Positions 28,230 to 36,750 of a DNA stretch of 64,000 nt are shown in pieces; within the stretch, counting starts at the first letter, position 1, and each line of letters begins with the position of its first letter. The notes under the pieces were generated by a model. It had not been told where the DNA came from, ran no database searches, and saw nothing but the letters and a program-made list of their open reading frames with translations. Location of the stretch: NCBI GenBank assembly GCA_023432225.1, contig JAEYUW010000046.1:124001-188000 (forward strand). The letters run 5' to 3'. Position numbers and translations under genes: made by a program. The DNA comes from Verrucomicrobiota bacterium (GTDB lineage Bacteria > Verrucomicrobiota > Verrucomicrobiia > Opitutales > Opitutaceae).

Positions 28230-28255
28230 AGCCGGGCCACGCGCCCGGCTTTTTT
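28230..28255 (+). terminator. Terminator of the cupredoxin gene
   Basis: Stem AGCCGGGC / GCCCGGCT with loop CACGC, followed by TTTTTT. Confidence 0.92.
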
Positions 28256-28396
28256 GCGCCCGACGCGTCCCACCGGGGGGCCTGCCTCCTTCTGTTAATC
28301 GTTCCCGTTCGTCAGCGCGGGCGCGAGAGACGGTCCGAGGACGAGCGGGAAAGAGAGGAAAAGGAAAGATCGGCGTTCAGGGGCGCCGTCAGTGGA

Positions 28397-28416
28397 CCGG
28401 CTAAAGCCGGCCCTAC
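28397..28416. repeat. Half copy of a GTAG-bounded palindrome
   Basis: On the minus strand GTAGGGCCGGCTTTAGCCGG: a small hairpin (CCGGCT/AGCCGG) behind GTAG. The TAG of this repeat is the stop codon of the DUF420 gene. Confidence 0.6.
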
Positions 28417-28898
28417 TTTTTCGGCCACCAGACGTAGAGGAAGAAATAGACCAGCACGCCGGTGACGCTGACGTAATACCAGATTGGGTAGGTGAACTTG
28501 GCCCAGCGGCGATGCGTCTCGTAGTCCCCCTTGATCGCCAGCCAGAACGTGCGCGGCACGAGGAATGCGATGGCGATCGCGAGCAACACGTGAGTAGCGA
28601 GCATCACGAGGTAAATCGTGCGGATCGCGCCTTCGCCACCGAACTGAGTGTGCAGGGCGTCGCCGGGGCTCAGCGCGTAGGCCTTGAGGATTTTATGGCC
28701 GACGTATCCGACGAGAAAGAGCGCGGAGACGGCGCCGGCCGAAAGCATGAGCCGACGGTGATTCGCGATGCGTCGCGCGCGCACCGCAGTGTCCTGTGCG
28801 CGCTGGGCGGCCTTGATTTGCACGAAGCCGATCGTGATCAGGATCGTGGCGAGCGCGTTGAGCGCGGCGTTGAGCGCGGGAATGTCGTGGATCGTCAT
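28413..28898 (-). CDS. DUF420 membrane protein
   Basis: 161 aa, about four or five membrane helices, matching DUF420 proteins commonly found beside haem A and oxidase genes: LNALATILITIGFVQIKAA, HRRLMLSAGAVSALFLVGYV, and a closing WYYVSVTGVLVYFFLYVWWP. Function is not known; an oxidase assembly role is inferred from context. It starts 20 bases after the haem O synthase gene ends. The stop codon lies inside a repeat. Confidence 0.85.
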   Translation of the reverse strand: MTIHDIPALNAALNALATILITIGFVQIKAAQRAQDTAVRARRIANHRRLMLSAGAVSALFLVGYVGHKILKAYALSPGDALHTQFGGEGAIRTIYLVMLATHVLLAIAIAFLVPRTFWLAIKGDYETHRRWAKFTYPIWYYVSVTGVLVYFFLYVWWPKK

Positions 28899-28918
28899 CG
28901 GACGGGGCGTGGGGCGCC

Positions 28919-29824
28919 TCAGAGTTTGAAGAAGAAACGGTCCGCCACGAGCAGGCCGAGCAGCAGCGGCAGATACGCGAGGGAATAGTAGAAGAGACGG
29001 CGCGCTTCCTTGTCGCGTTTGGCGGGATCGAGAAAGACGAAGGCGGATTTCAGCATCCAGAGCCCGAGCGCCGCGGCGAAGACGAAGTAATACCACGTGC
29101 AGTAGCCCAGCAGCGTGGGCGACACGCCGGCGACCACCATGAGCACGGTCCACACGAAGGTGCGCGTGGAGACCTTGCGGCCGCTCGGGTCCGTGACGGT
29201 GATCATCTTCAGGCCGGCGGCGGCGTAGTCCTTGCGGTAGGTCCACGCGAGGGAGAAGAAGTGCGGCATCTGCCACGTGTAGAGAATGGCGAACAGCGCC
29301 CAGCCCAGGCCGGGATTGGTGCGTCCGGCGGCGGCCCAGCCGATCATCGGTGGCAACGCCCCGCTGATGGCGCCAATCTCGGTGTTCCAGCGCGACCAGC
29401 GCTTGGCTGGCGTGTAGATCGAGACGTAGGAAACAATCGTGGCGAGCGCCAGGAATGCCGACATCCCATTCACGAAGCGAAACAGCACCGCGAGGCCGGC
29501 CATGCTCAACAGCCAGCCGACCACGAACGCCGAACCGGGTTGAACGATGCCCGCGGGAATCGGGCGCCCCGCGGTGCGCTGCATGAGCGCGTCCGTGTCG
29601 CGCTCCATCCACATGTTCAGCGCGGCCGCGCCGCCGGCGCACAGCGCGGTGCCGAGCACGACGAAGGCGGTGCGCGCCCAGTCGACGTAGGAGTAGGGCA
29701 CCGCCGCCAGATAGCCGAGCATCGCCGTGATCACGGACATCATGCTCAGGCGCGGCTTGGTCAGCTCCAGGTAATGGCGCCACGTGGCGTGCGGCGCGGC
29801 AGGGGCGGCGGAAGTCGCGGTCAT
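28919..29824 (-). CDS. ctaB: Protohaem IX farnesyltransferase (haem O synthase)
   Basis: 301 aa UbiA-family prenyltransferase in the inner membrane that converts haem B to haem O, the precursor of haem A. The Asp-rich prenyl-diphosphate site reads ALNMWMERDTDALMQRTAGRP, preceded by LTKPRLSMMSVITAMLGYL. The start overlaps the haem A synthase stop by four bases (ATGA), so the two steps of the pathway are coupled. Confidence 0.95.
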   Translation of the reverse strand: MTATSAAPAAPHATWRHYLELTKPRLSMMSVITAMLGYLAAVPYSYVDWARTAFVVLGTALCAGGAAALNMWMERDTDALMQRTAGRPIPAGIVQPGSAFVVGWLLSMAGLAVLFRFVNGMSAFLALATIVSYVSIYTPAKRWSRWNTEIGAISGALPPMIGWAAAGRTNPGLGWALFAILYTWQMPHFFSLAWTYRKDYAAAGLKMITVTDPSGRKVSTRTFVWTVLMVVAGVSPTLLGYCTWYYFVFAAALGLWMLKSAFVFLDPAKRDKEARRLFYYSLAYLPLLLGLLVADRFFFKL

Positions 29825-30795
29825 GCGCGGCGCCCGCTCTCAAGCGAGCGATGATGGGTGAGGAACACGAGCAGGAAAGTCACGGCGAGCGTCAGCGCGC
29901 CGACCAGCACGTGACCGGTAGTGATATAGGCATTGCGACCGCTCCAGATGACGTAGGCGCCGAGTGTGATCTGCAGCGCCACCAAGCCCAGCAGGCTGAC
30001 CCCGATCGAGCGCAACGTGGTGGAGACGACGGCGTCTTTCCATAGCGCACGCACGAAGGCCACGAGCACGGCGGCGAGCACGACGGCCATGGCGCGGTGG
30101 GCGAATTGCAGCGCGATGCGGTAGTCCCACGCGAGCGGCAACACATCGTGCTCGGCGGTGGAAAACGGAAAGTAAGGAATCGCCATACCGGCGTGATTGT
30201 GGCGCATGGCCGCGGCGATCCACAGCTGTGTCAGCAGCAGAAAAAGGCTCCAGAAACCGAGCCGGCGCGTCGCTTCGCTCGTGTCGCCGGTGAGGCCGGC
30301 GCCGCGCTCGATCCAGCCGCGCGACGTCGCGGCGGCGATGGCGAACAGGATGCAGACGAACACCTGCGCGAGCACGCCGTGCGGGATGCGCAGCATCTGG
30401 CCGAGCGTCATGTCAAAGCCCGGCACCGCGAGTGAGTCGAGCAGCACGCGTTTGCCGCCGATGACGCCCTGCACGATGACGATCGCGAGTGCCCACCAGC
30501 CGAGCCGCCGCAGCCAGCCGCGCGACTCGGTGCGCCAGAGCCAGACGGCGAGACCGATCGTGATCAGGCCCATCGTCGCGCCGCTGAGGCGGTGCGAGTG
30601 CTCGGCGAACATTGCAATGTCCGTCAGCCAGCCTTCGGGATTCACCGAGCCGTTCGACAGCGGCCAGTCGGGAAAGGCCATGCCGGCACCGATGCTCGTC
30701 GTGAACGCGCCGAGCGTCACGAGCACAAAGACCCATGCGCTGCCAAGCGCAGCGAACCAGGCAAGCCCGGGTTTGTAGTCAGCGTTACGTTGCAT
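29821..30795 (-). CDS. ctaA: Haem A synthase (CtaA/COX15 family)
   Basis: 324 aa from ATG 30795 (MQRNADYKPGLAWF); an upstream in-frame start would lie in the divergent promoter region. About eight helices are seen. Conserved histidine regions are present: AEHSHRLSGATMGLITI (first haem ligand block) and ALQFAHRAMAVVLA (second). It oxidises haem O to haem A for the caa3 oxidase, the first gene of a ctaA-ctaB-DUF420 unit. Confidence 0.92.
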   Translation of the reverse strand: MQRNADYKPGLAWFAALGSAWVFVLVTLGAFTTSIGAGMAFPDWPLSNGSVNPEGWLTDIAMFAEHSHRLSGATMGLITIGLAVWLWRTESRGWLRRLGWWALAIVIVQGVIGGKRVLLDSLAVPGFDMTLGQMLRIPHGVLAQVFVCILFAIAAATSRGWIERGAGLTGDTSEATRRLGFWSLFLLLTQLWIAAAMRHNHAGMAIPYFPFSTAEHDVLPLAWDYRIALQFAHRAMAVVLAAVLVAFVRALWKDAVVSTTLRSIGVSLLGLVALQITLGAYVIWSGRNAYITTGHVLVGALTLAVTFLLVFLTHHRSLESGRRA

Positions 30796-30892
30796 CAGGC
30801 GGAGGCGTGGAAGGGAAAGGTCAGGTGATACTCCGGCGAAACGGGGCGCAAACCTTTTGACAATTTCCGGCTTTGGCAAATGGGTCACGGGG

Positions 30893-31864
30893 ATGAACCC
30901 GCGTTATTCGTTCGCCGCGAGATTCGCGCTGGGCGCGCTAATGGCCATTGTGGCGGCGCTCGCCGGTTGCGAGCGCCGGTCCGCCGCGACGGACGCGCCA
31001 GCAGACTTGTCGGCCGCCGTTTGGAACAAGGACGAGATGAGCGCGGCGGATTACATCAAGCGCCAGAATGCCGGCGATCTGCCGAAGCGCTTTCCCATGA
31101 CCGGCGAGATCGTGAGCGTCGATGCGGAGCGGAAAGTTCTGATCGTCACGCACGAGGAGATTCCCGGCTACATGCCGTCGATGACGATGGAGTTCAAAGC
31201 CTCGGCCGGCGACCTGATGAACGCGAAGGCGGGCCAGCGCATCCGCGCCGTGATGGTCGAATACAAGGACCAGTATTCCCTCGAAAAAATCTGGCCGGAT
31301 GACTCGGTCACCATCCGGGCGCTCGATGCCGGCGCGAAGGCGCTCGCGCAGGACACGGCGACGCGGGGCAAGGGCGTTTATCGCGAGGTCGGCGAAGACG
31401 CACCGAACTTCACCTTGCTGGACCAGGAAGGCCGCGCGGTGGGCGCCAGCCGTTTTCGCGGTAAGAAGGTGGTGATGAATTTCATCTTCACGCGCTGCCC
31501 GATCGCCACGATGTGCCCGGCCTCGACGATGAAGATGTCCGAGCTGCAGCAAAAAGCGAAGGCCGCCGGCTTGAAGAACGTGGAGTTCGTCTCCGTCTCG
31601 CTCGATCCCGAATACGACACGCCCGGCGTGCTGAAGGATTACGCCGACGCGCGCAGCCTCGATTTGAGCAACTGGTCGTTCCTCACCGGACCCGACACCG
31701 CCGTGCGGCACCTGCTGGCGCAGCTCGGCATCATTCGCGAATTCGAGGGCGGCACCATCAAGCACAACCTCGCCACGCTGCTCGTCGACGCGAACGGACG
31801 GATCGTTCACCGCGTCGATGGTTCGCAGTGGGGCACGGATGATTTTCTGCCGAAAATGAAATGA
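30893..31864 (+). CDS. CusF-like copper-binding domain fused to SCO1/SenC domain
   Basis: 323 aa from ATG 30893, giving a lipoprotein-like signal (MAIVAALAGC). The first half (MTGEIVSVDAERKVLIVTHEEIPGYMPSMTMEFKA) is a CusF/CopC-associated copper-binding fold. The second half is SCO1/SenC thioredoxin-like (APNFTLLDQEGRAVGASRFRGKKVVMNFIFTRC). The copper site is RCPIATMCP, a CX5C spacing rather than the usual CX3C, with the distal His in TIKHNLATLLVD. It probably loads copper into CuA of CoxB. Divergent from ctaA. The ATG is preferred because TTG at 30857 coincides with a possible TTGACA -35. Confidence 0.85.
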   Translation: MNPRYSFAARFALGALMAIVAALAGCERRSAATDAPADLSAAVWNKDEMSAADYIKRQNAGDLPKRFPMTGEIVSVDAERKVLIVTHEEIPGYMPSMTMEFKASAGDLMNAKAGQRIRAVMVEYKDQYSLEKIWPDDSVTIRALDAGAKALAQDTATRGKGVYREVGEDAPNFTLLDQEGRAVGASRFRGKKVVMNFIFTRCPIATMCPASTMKMSELQQKAKAAGLKNVEFVSVSLDPEYDTPGVLKDYADARSLDLSNWSFLTGPDTAVRHLLAQLGIIREFEGGTIKHNLATLLVDANGRIVHRVDGSQWGTDDFLPKMK

Positions 31865-31878
31865 ACACGAAGGGCGAA

Positions 31879-31930
31879 GTAGCGCAGGCGTCCCGCCTGC
31901 ATTACGAAGCAGGCGGGACGCCAGCGCTAC
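31879..31930. repeat. GTAG...CTAC palindromic repeat, complete
   Basis: Two 22-base arms (31879-31900 and 31909-31930), the left reading GTAGCGCAGGCGTCCCGCCT then GC, around an 8-base centre. The left arm is repeated exactly at 32917-32938. Confidence 0.88.
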
Positions 31931-31982
31931 GCCCGGAACGAGTTCGGTCCTTCGTGTATCCTATTCGCTAAAGCCTCGAATC

Positions 31983-32909
31983 ATGACTGATCGCCCCGTT
32001 TCGTTCCTCACGCGTCCGCAACTTCGTTCGGTTGGCGTCATCACCGCGGTGGCGCTGGCACTCTATCTGATCGTCCGGTTGCTCCCGACGGGCTCGGATC
32101 TCAATCACATGGACTTTCGCGTGACCGGGAAGGACGCGATCGAGTTCTGCGATCCGTCCAGCCCGCAGTTCATTCCGGTCATCGCGGCGAAATCCCCGGT
32201 CCAACTTTCACTCGCGAGCGAGACGCCGCCGACGCGGGGAAAACCCGCCAAGTTCACGCTGACCATGCGGACCGCGAACGGAAAAGGCATCGGCCCGGCC
32301 GATCTGCTCGTGGCGCACACGAGCAAGCTGCACCTGCTCATCGTCGATCCGACGCTGAACGATTACCAGCACCTGCACCCGGTGCCCGGCAAGCGCGCTG
32401 GCGAATGGTTGTTCGAGATGACGCCGGATCGCGCGGGCACGTATCGCGTGTTCGCGGACTTCACGCCGGCGGCGACGCAGCGCGGGCTGTATGCGTCGGT
32501 CGACTTCACGGTTCCCGGCGACGTGGCGCGCGTGTCGCGTTCGGCGAACACCGAGTGGCAGGCGGCGGGTTTCAATTTCACGCTCGATGTGCCGTCGTAT
32601 TTCCGCGCGAAGACGCCCGCCGACCTCACGTTTCGCATCGAGAGCCCGGGCGCGCAAAAGCGTCCCGTGCCGCTCCAACCGGTGATGGACGCGTTCGCGC
32701 ACCTGGTGGCCTTTGACGAGGACCGCAGCGGTTTTGCGCACCTGCATCCGACGGAGGCCGACCTCAGCAAGCCGCCCGCCGATCCGCTGAAGCCGGAGCT
32801 GCACTTCAAGGTCACGATTCCGCAGCCCGGCCGCTACGTCATCTGGGCGCAGGTGAATCTCGGCGGCAACGAAGTGTTCGTGCCGTTCTGGGTCGACGTG
32901 CTGCCGTAG
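31983..32909 (+). CDS. Membrane-anchored protein with two HLHP-containing domains (possible copper protein)
   Basis: 308 aa with one N-terminal helix (VGVITAVALALYLIVRLL) and a periplasmic part of two related beta-rich domains, about residues 75-180 and 190-308. Each carries an HLHP motif (DYQHLHPVPG and GFAHLHPTEA) followed by an Arg-Tyr strand (GTYRVFADFTP; GRYVIWAQVNL). Such proteins are found near copper and oxidase genes. With the upstream CusF-SCO gene, copper handling for the oxidase is the best guess; I do not recognise a named family. Confidence 0.75.
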   Translation: MTDRPVSFLTRPQLRSVGVITAVALALYLIVRLLPTGSDLNHMDFRVTGKDAIEFCDPSSPQFIPVIAAKSPVQLSLASETPPTRGKPAKFTLTMRTANGKGIGPADLLVAHTSKLHLLIVDPTLNDYQHLHPVPGKRAGEWLFEMTPDRAGTYRVFADFTPAATQRGLYASVDFTVPGDVARVSRSANTEWQAAGFNFTLDVPSYFRAKTPADLTFRIESPGAQKRPVPLQPVMDAFAHLVAFDEDRSGFAHLHPTEADLSKPPADPLKPELHFKVTIPQPGRYVIWAQVNLGGNEVFVPFWVDVLP

Positions 32910-32916
32910 CGAGGGC

Positions 32917-32938
32917 GTAGCGCAGGCGTCCCGCCTGC
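32917..32938. repeat. Half copy of the 31879 palindrome
   Basis: Identical over 22 bases to the left arm at 31879-31900; the right arm is missing. Confidence 0.85.
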
Positions 32939-32974
32939 TTCCACCAATCGATGTAGCCAAGATGGCAGCGCTAT

Positions 32975-34090
32975 CTATCCTCGCGCCTTCCGCTCCAGCG
33001 GGTGTCGCAGCGTGGCGATGGCGCCGCCGGACGGGTTCTCGTCAAGCGTGACTTCGCCGCCGAGATTGCGCATCGCGTGGCGCGCGACAGTGAGGCCCAT
33101 GCCGACGCCGACGGTGTGCTTCGAACTGATGAAGGGCTCGAACGCGTGATCCTTGATCTCGGGATCGATGCCGCGGCCGCCGTCTTCGACGTGAACCAGC
33201 AGCTGTTTGCCGTCTTCGCCGCGTTCGACGATTTCGGTGCGGAGAGTGATTTTGCGCTGATCGTCAGGCGTGTCGCCGTAGGCCTCCCACGCGTTGATGA
33301 GCAGCTTGGCGAGCGAATCCTCGAACACCTCCACGTTGGTCTCGATCGCCAGATCGCCCAGGGAGTTTTCGATCACGACCGGTTGTTCGACGCGGAAGTC
33401 CGTCTGGTAACGCCGCACGCTGCTCTCGAGCAACGGGCCGACCTTGGCGTGGCCGAGCTGCGGCTTGTTCTTCACGACTAGGTTCGTGAGCTGCTTGATG
33501 ATCGAGACGATGCGGTTGACGGCGTCCTCGAGGCTCTGGGCGTTCTTTTTCACGAGTTCGGGTTTCTCGTGGTAGGCCTTGATGAGGTCGACGTAACCGA
33601 TGACGACGCCGAGGAGATTGTTCAGGTTGTGCGCGATGCCCTGCGTGACGGCGCCGAGCGTGGCGGCGCGGCGCGAATCACCGAGGCGACGCTGCAGCTC
33701 GACGAGTTCCCGGTTCATGTGCACGAAGCGCAGCTGCGTTTGCACGCGGGCGAGTGTCTCGTCGAGGTCGATGGGCTTCGTGATGTAGTCGACGGCGCCG
33801 ACGCCGAGACCCTCGATCTTGCCCTCCTTCGACGTGCGCGCGGTGATGAAAATCACCGGAATGATCTTTGTCTCCGGGTCGGCTTGCAGGCGCTGGCAGA
33901 CCTCAATGCCGTCCATGTCGGGCATCATGACATCGAGGAGAATCAGATCCGGCTTGTCGGCGGCGACGAGGTCGAGCGCCTCGCGGCCGGAGAAGGCCGT
34001 GGCGACTTGCATGCCTTCACGCTCCAGCTTGCGTTTCAGCAACTGAACATTGATGGGCTGGTCGTCGACGACGAGAATCTTGGAAGCCAT
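32975..34090 (-). CDS. Response regulator-histidine kinase fusion (REC-HisKA-HATPase)
   Basis: 371 aa, soluble. The N-terminal receiver shows ILVVDDQPINVQLLKRKLE, phospho-acceptor Asp in LILLDVMMPDMDG, and VIFITARTSKEG with the Thr and Lys. A kinase follows: His box GIAHNLNNLLGVVIGY, N box LINAWEAYGD, G boxes HVEDGGRGIDPE and GVGMGLTVARHAMR. No membrane helix or sensor domain is visible, so the receiver probably takes the input. It lies 52 bases after the hydrogenase protease on the same strand and could be the last gene of the hox operon. Confidence 0.9.
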   Translation of the reverse strand: MASKILVVDDQPINVQLLKRKLEREGMQVATAFSGREALDLVAADKPDLILLDVMMPDMDGIEVCQRLQADPETKIIPVIFITARTSKEGKIEGLGVGAVDYITKPIDLDETLARVQTQLRFVHMNRELVELQRRLGDSRRAATLGAVTQGIAHNLNNLLGVVIGYVDLIKAYHEKPELVKKNAQSLEDAVNRIVSIIKQLTNLVVKNKPQLGHAKVGPLLESSVRRYQTDFRVEQPVVIENSLGDLAIETNVEVFEDSLAKLLINAWEAYGDTPDDQRKITLRTEIVERGEDGKQLLVHVEDGGRGIDPEIKDHAFEPFISSKHTVGVGMGLTVARHAMRNLGGEVTLDENPSGGAIATLRHPLERKARG

Positions 34091-34142
34091 GGCGCGTTCA
34101 GGCGGAGAAAAGCTCGCCGCTCCACGCGACGCAAGCCCCGCC

Positions 34143-34613
34143 TCACACGCGGTGCGCTATTCCCTCGAGCGCACGGGAAAGACCGTCGCGCGCCACGTCG
34201 GAGAGTGCATTGCCTAGGGTGAAATCCCGGGCGGGCACGAGAAGTTGCCAGGCGCGCTCGGGACTGCGGCCGAAGGCGGCGCGCGCCAGCGCGAGCAACG
34301 CGGCGGGGGTGAGGGCGTGGCTCAAGCCTTCGCGTTCGGGCGAAGCGGCGTTCACGGGCACGAACACGACGCCGTCGGTGTGCAGAGCCGCATCGACGAA
34401 AATCACTTCGTCGGCCACGGCGACGTCGGCGGCGAGTTCGGGCGTGAGCTCGTGGCGCGCGAGTGCGAGCACGCCGGGAATGGCCCAGTCGGCGACGTGT
34501 TGCGCGATGAGCTGACCGAGGCCGTCATCGCCGAAGAGGGTGTTGCCATACCCGAGCACGAGCAGGCGCGCGCGCACGGTGCTGGGAGGATGCGGATGTT
34601 CGGGAAAAATCAT
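34143..34613 (-). CDS. hoxW: Hydrogenase maturation protease (HoxW-like)
   Basis: 156 aa from ATG 34613. Family features are VLGYGNTLFGDDGLGQLIAQ, with Glu/Asp nickel-sensing positions, and DEVIFVDAALH. It removes the C-terminal tail of the large subunit after nickel insertion. It begins seven bases after hoxH ends. The longer open frame runs into hoxH and is rejected. Confidence 0.88.
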   Translation of the reverse strand: MIFPEHPHPPSTVRARLLVLGYGNTLFGDDGLGQLIAQHVADWAIPGVLALARHELTPELAADVAVADEVIFVDAALHTDGVVFVPVNAASPEREGLSHALTPAALLALARAAFGRSPERAWQLLVPARDFTLGNALSDVARDGLSRALEGIAHRV

Positions 34614-34620
34614 CGCGCGC

Positions 34621-36054
34621 TCAGTCGCGAGCGACGGTGTTGAGGATCGCGCCGGTGGGCGAGACAAGTTGGACGATCAGCGGCATCTGGCCGACGGCGT
34701 GCGTGGAGCAGCTCAGGCACGGATCGTAGCAGCGGATGCCGTGCTCGACGCGGTTGAGCAGCGGCTCCGGAATTTCGGTGGAGCCGGGCTTGATGTAGGC
34801 GCGCGCGATTTGCGCGACGGTGCGGTTCATCGCGAGGTTGTTGTGGCCGGTGGCGATGATGAGGTTCACCTTCGTGAGCAGGCCGTGCTCGTCGACGGTG
34901 TAGTCATGAATGAGCGTGCCACGCGGCGCTTCGCTGACACCGACGCCGTGCAGGTGATTGATGCCGGCGTCTGAGCGGATGTGATCACGGAGCAAATCCT
35001 GATCGTCGACGTAGAGCGAGATGCGCTCGAGCGCGGCGAGGATCTCGATCAGACGCGCGTAATGGTAAAGGAACGACGACGTCACGGCGCCGCCACGTCC
35101 GAAGGTGCGGAAATTGGCGAGTTCGGCGTCCGCTTGGGGCGTGCCGATCGTCGTGCAGACGTTGAGGCGCGCGAGCGGGCCGACGCGATACAGGCCGGCC
35201 TGCGGGCCGAGCGGTTGGTAATACGGCGATTTCAGGTAGGAGGAGTTCTGCACCTGCTCCGCGATGAGCGAGGCGTAGAGCTTGGGATCGACCTGATCCT
35301 GCACGATCTGACCGGTGCTGTCGGTGAAACGCAGTTTGCCACCGTGATGCTCCCATTCCCCGCGCGGGCCAACGAGCCCCATGAACATCGACGGGAAATT
35401 GCCGTAGGTCTCGATTTCGCGCGGGTGCGCCTCGAGCACGCGTTTGAAGAGCTTCAGCGCGATGTTGGTGGTCGCGAACGCTTCGGGTAACCAGTCCTTG
35501 ATGCGTTCGAGCGTCATGCGGTCGAGGCCGGAACGGACGCCGCCGGGAACGGCCCAGCCGGGATGCACTTTTTTGCCGCCGAGCATTTCGATCACTTCCT
35601 GGCCGAATTGGCGGAGGCGAATGCCGGCGCGCGCGAGTTCGGGTTTCTCCGCGGCGAGGCCAAAGACGTTGCGCTGTGCCGGCGGAGTGTCCCAGCCGAG
35701 CAGGAAGTCGGGCGCACTGAGATGGAAAAAGCTCAGCGCGTGGCTCTGCACGATCTGGCCAAGGTTCATCAACCGCCGGAGTTTTTCCGCGGCGATGGGC
35801 ACGCGGACAGCGAGGATGGCGTCGCCGGCTTTGGCGGAGGCGAGGAGATGCGAGACCGGGCAGATGCCGCAGATGCGCGCGGTGATGCCCGGCATCTCGG
35901 CGAGCGGCCGGCCTTCGCAAAATTTCTCGAAGCCGCGGAATTCCGTGACGTGGAACTCCGCGTCGGCGACGTGGCCGGAGTCGTCGAGGCGCAGGCTGAT
36001 CTTGGCGTGGCCTTCGATGCGGGTGACGGGGTCGATGAGAATGCGACGGGTCAT
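34621..36054 (-). CDS. hoxH: NAD-reducing NiFe hydrogenase large subunit HoxH
   Basis: 477 aa catalytic subunit. The NiFe site ligands are the N-terminal RICGICPVSH and the C-terminal DPCLSCSTH pairs. The opening RILIDPVTRIEGHAKI is family-typical. About two dozen residues follow the CSTH motif (AVGQMPLIVQLVS to the end), the tail removed by the maturation protease encoded next. Member of the group 3d bidirectional, oxygen-tolerant class by its HoxEFUYH setting. Confidence 0.96.
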   Translation of the reverse strand: MTRRILIDPVTRIEGHAKISLRLDDSGHVADAEFHVTEFRGFEKFCEGRPLAEMPGITARICGICPVSHLLASAKAGDAILAVRVPIAAEKLRRLMNLGQIVQSHALSFFHLSAPDFLLGWDTPPAQRNVFGLAAEKPELARAGIRLRQFGQEVIEMLGGKKVHPGWAVPGGVRSGLDRMTLERIKDWLPEAFATTNIALKLFKRVLEAHPREIETYGNFPSMFMGLVGPRGEWEHHGGKLRFTDSTGQIVQDQVDPKLYASLIAEQVQNSSYLKSPYYQPLGPQAGLYRVGPLARLNVCTTIGTPQADAELANFRTFGRGGAVTSSFLYHYARLIEILAALERISLYVDDQDLLRDHIRSDAGINHLHGVGVSEAPRGTLIHDYTVDEHGLLTKVNLIIATGHNNLAMNRTVAQIARAYIKPGSTEIPEPLLNRVEHGIRCYDPCLSCSTHAVGQMPLIVQLVSPTGAILNTVARD

Positions 36055-36065
36055 GAGAAAATAAG

Positions 36066-36136
36066 GTAGGGCGGGGCGGCTCGCCCCGCCGCGGGCGCGA
36101 TATCACGTTCGCGGCGCACCGGGCCGGTGCGCCCTA
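36066..36136. repeat. GTAG...CTAC palindromic repeat inside the hox operon (hoxY-hoxH gap)
   Basis: Starts GTAGGGCGGGGCGGCTCGCC and ends in GCCCTAC. Two separate hairpins (GGCGGGGC/GCCCCGCC-type and GGCGCACCGG/CCGGTGCGCC) face each other. It occupies much of the 150-base gap. Confidence 0.82.
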
Positions 36137-36204
36137 CCCGCGCGGCCGCGCGAATAGAATGCGAGCGTGATTGACGCTGGTTCATGTTTTTGAGCGCGGG
36201 CGGC

Positions 36205-36750
36205 TCAGCCGAATTTCAGTTGGGCGCCGCTGAGCGCGGGGGCGCCGTCGAGGAGGTGGAGCAGCATGGCTTTGATGCGATCAGCCGGCGGCGGACAGCC
36301 GGGGAGGCAGTGGTCGACCTTGATGAGCTGGTGCAGCGGCAACACCTTCGGCAGCAGCGGCGGCAACACGCCGTCGAGCGCAGGCTTCACGGGATTGGTT
36401 TCCGCGGCCTCGATGTAGGCGCGCTGCAGGACGTTCTCGGCATTTTTTGTGCCGAGCACGTTGCGCATCGCGGGCACGTTGGCGGTGACGGCGCAATCGC
36501 CGAACGACACGACGATTTTGGTGCGCGCGCGGATTTGGTGCGCGAGCTCGACGTGGTCGACGTTGCAGAGCGCGCCTTCGACGAGGCAGAGGTCGACGTT
36601 CTCGGGATAGACTTTGAGGTCGGCGATCGGGCTGTAGACGAGGTCGATGCGGCCGGCGAGATCGAGGAGGAACTCGTCGAGATCGAGGAAGGACATGTGG
36701 CAGCCGGCGCAACCGCCGAGCCAGACGGAGGCGAATCTTAGGCGTTCCAT
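36205..36750 (-). CDS. hoxY: NAD-reducing hydrogenase small subunit HoxY
   Basis: 181 aa Fe-S subunit that carries electrons from the NiFe site. Proximal cluster ligands are seen in WLGGCAGCHMSFLD, VVSFGDCAVTANVPAMRN, and LPGCPPPADRI. It overlaps hoxU by 13 bases in another frame. No twin-arginine signal is present, consistent with a cytoplasmic enzyme. Confidence 0.94.
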   Translation of the reverse strand: MERLRFASVWLGGCAGCHMSFLDLDEFLLDLAGRIDLVYSPIADLKVYPENVDLCLVEGALCNVDHVELAHQIRARTKIVVSFGDCAVTANVPAMRNVLGTKNAENVLQRAYIEAAETNPVKPALDGVLPPLLPKVLPLHQLIKVDHCLPGCPPPADRIKAMLLHLLDGAPALSGAQLKFG

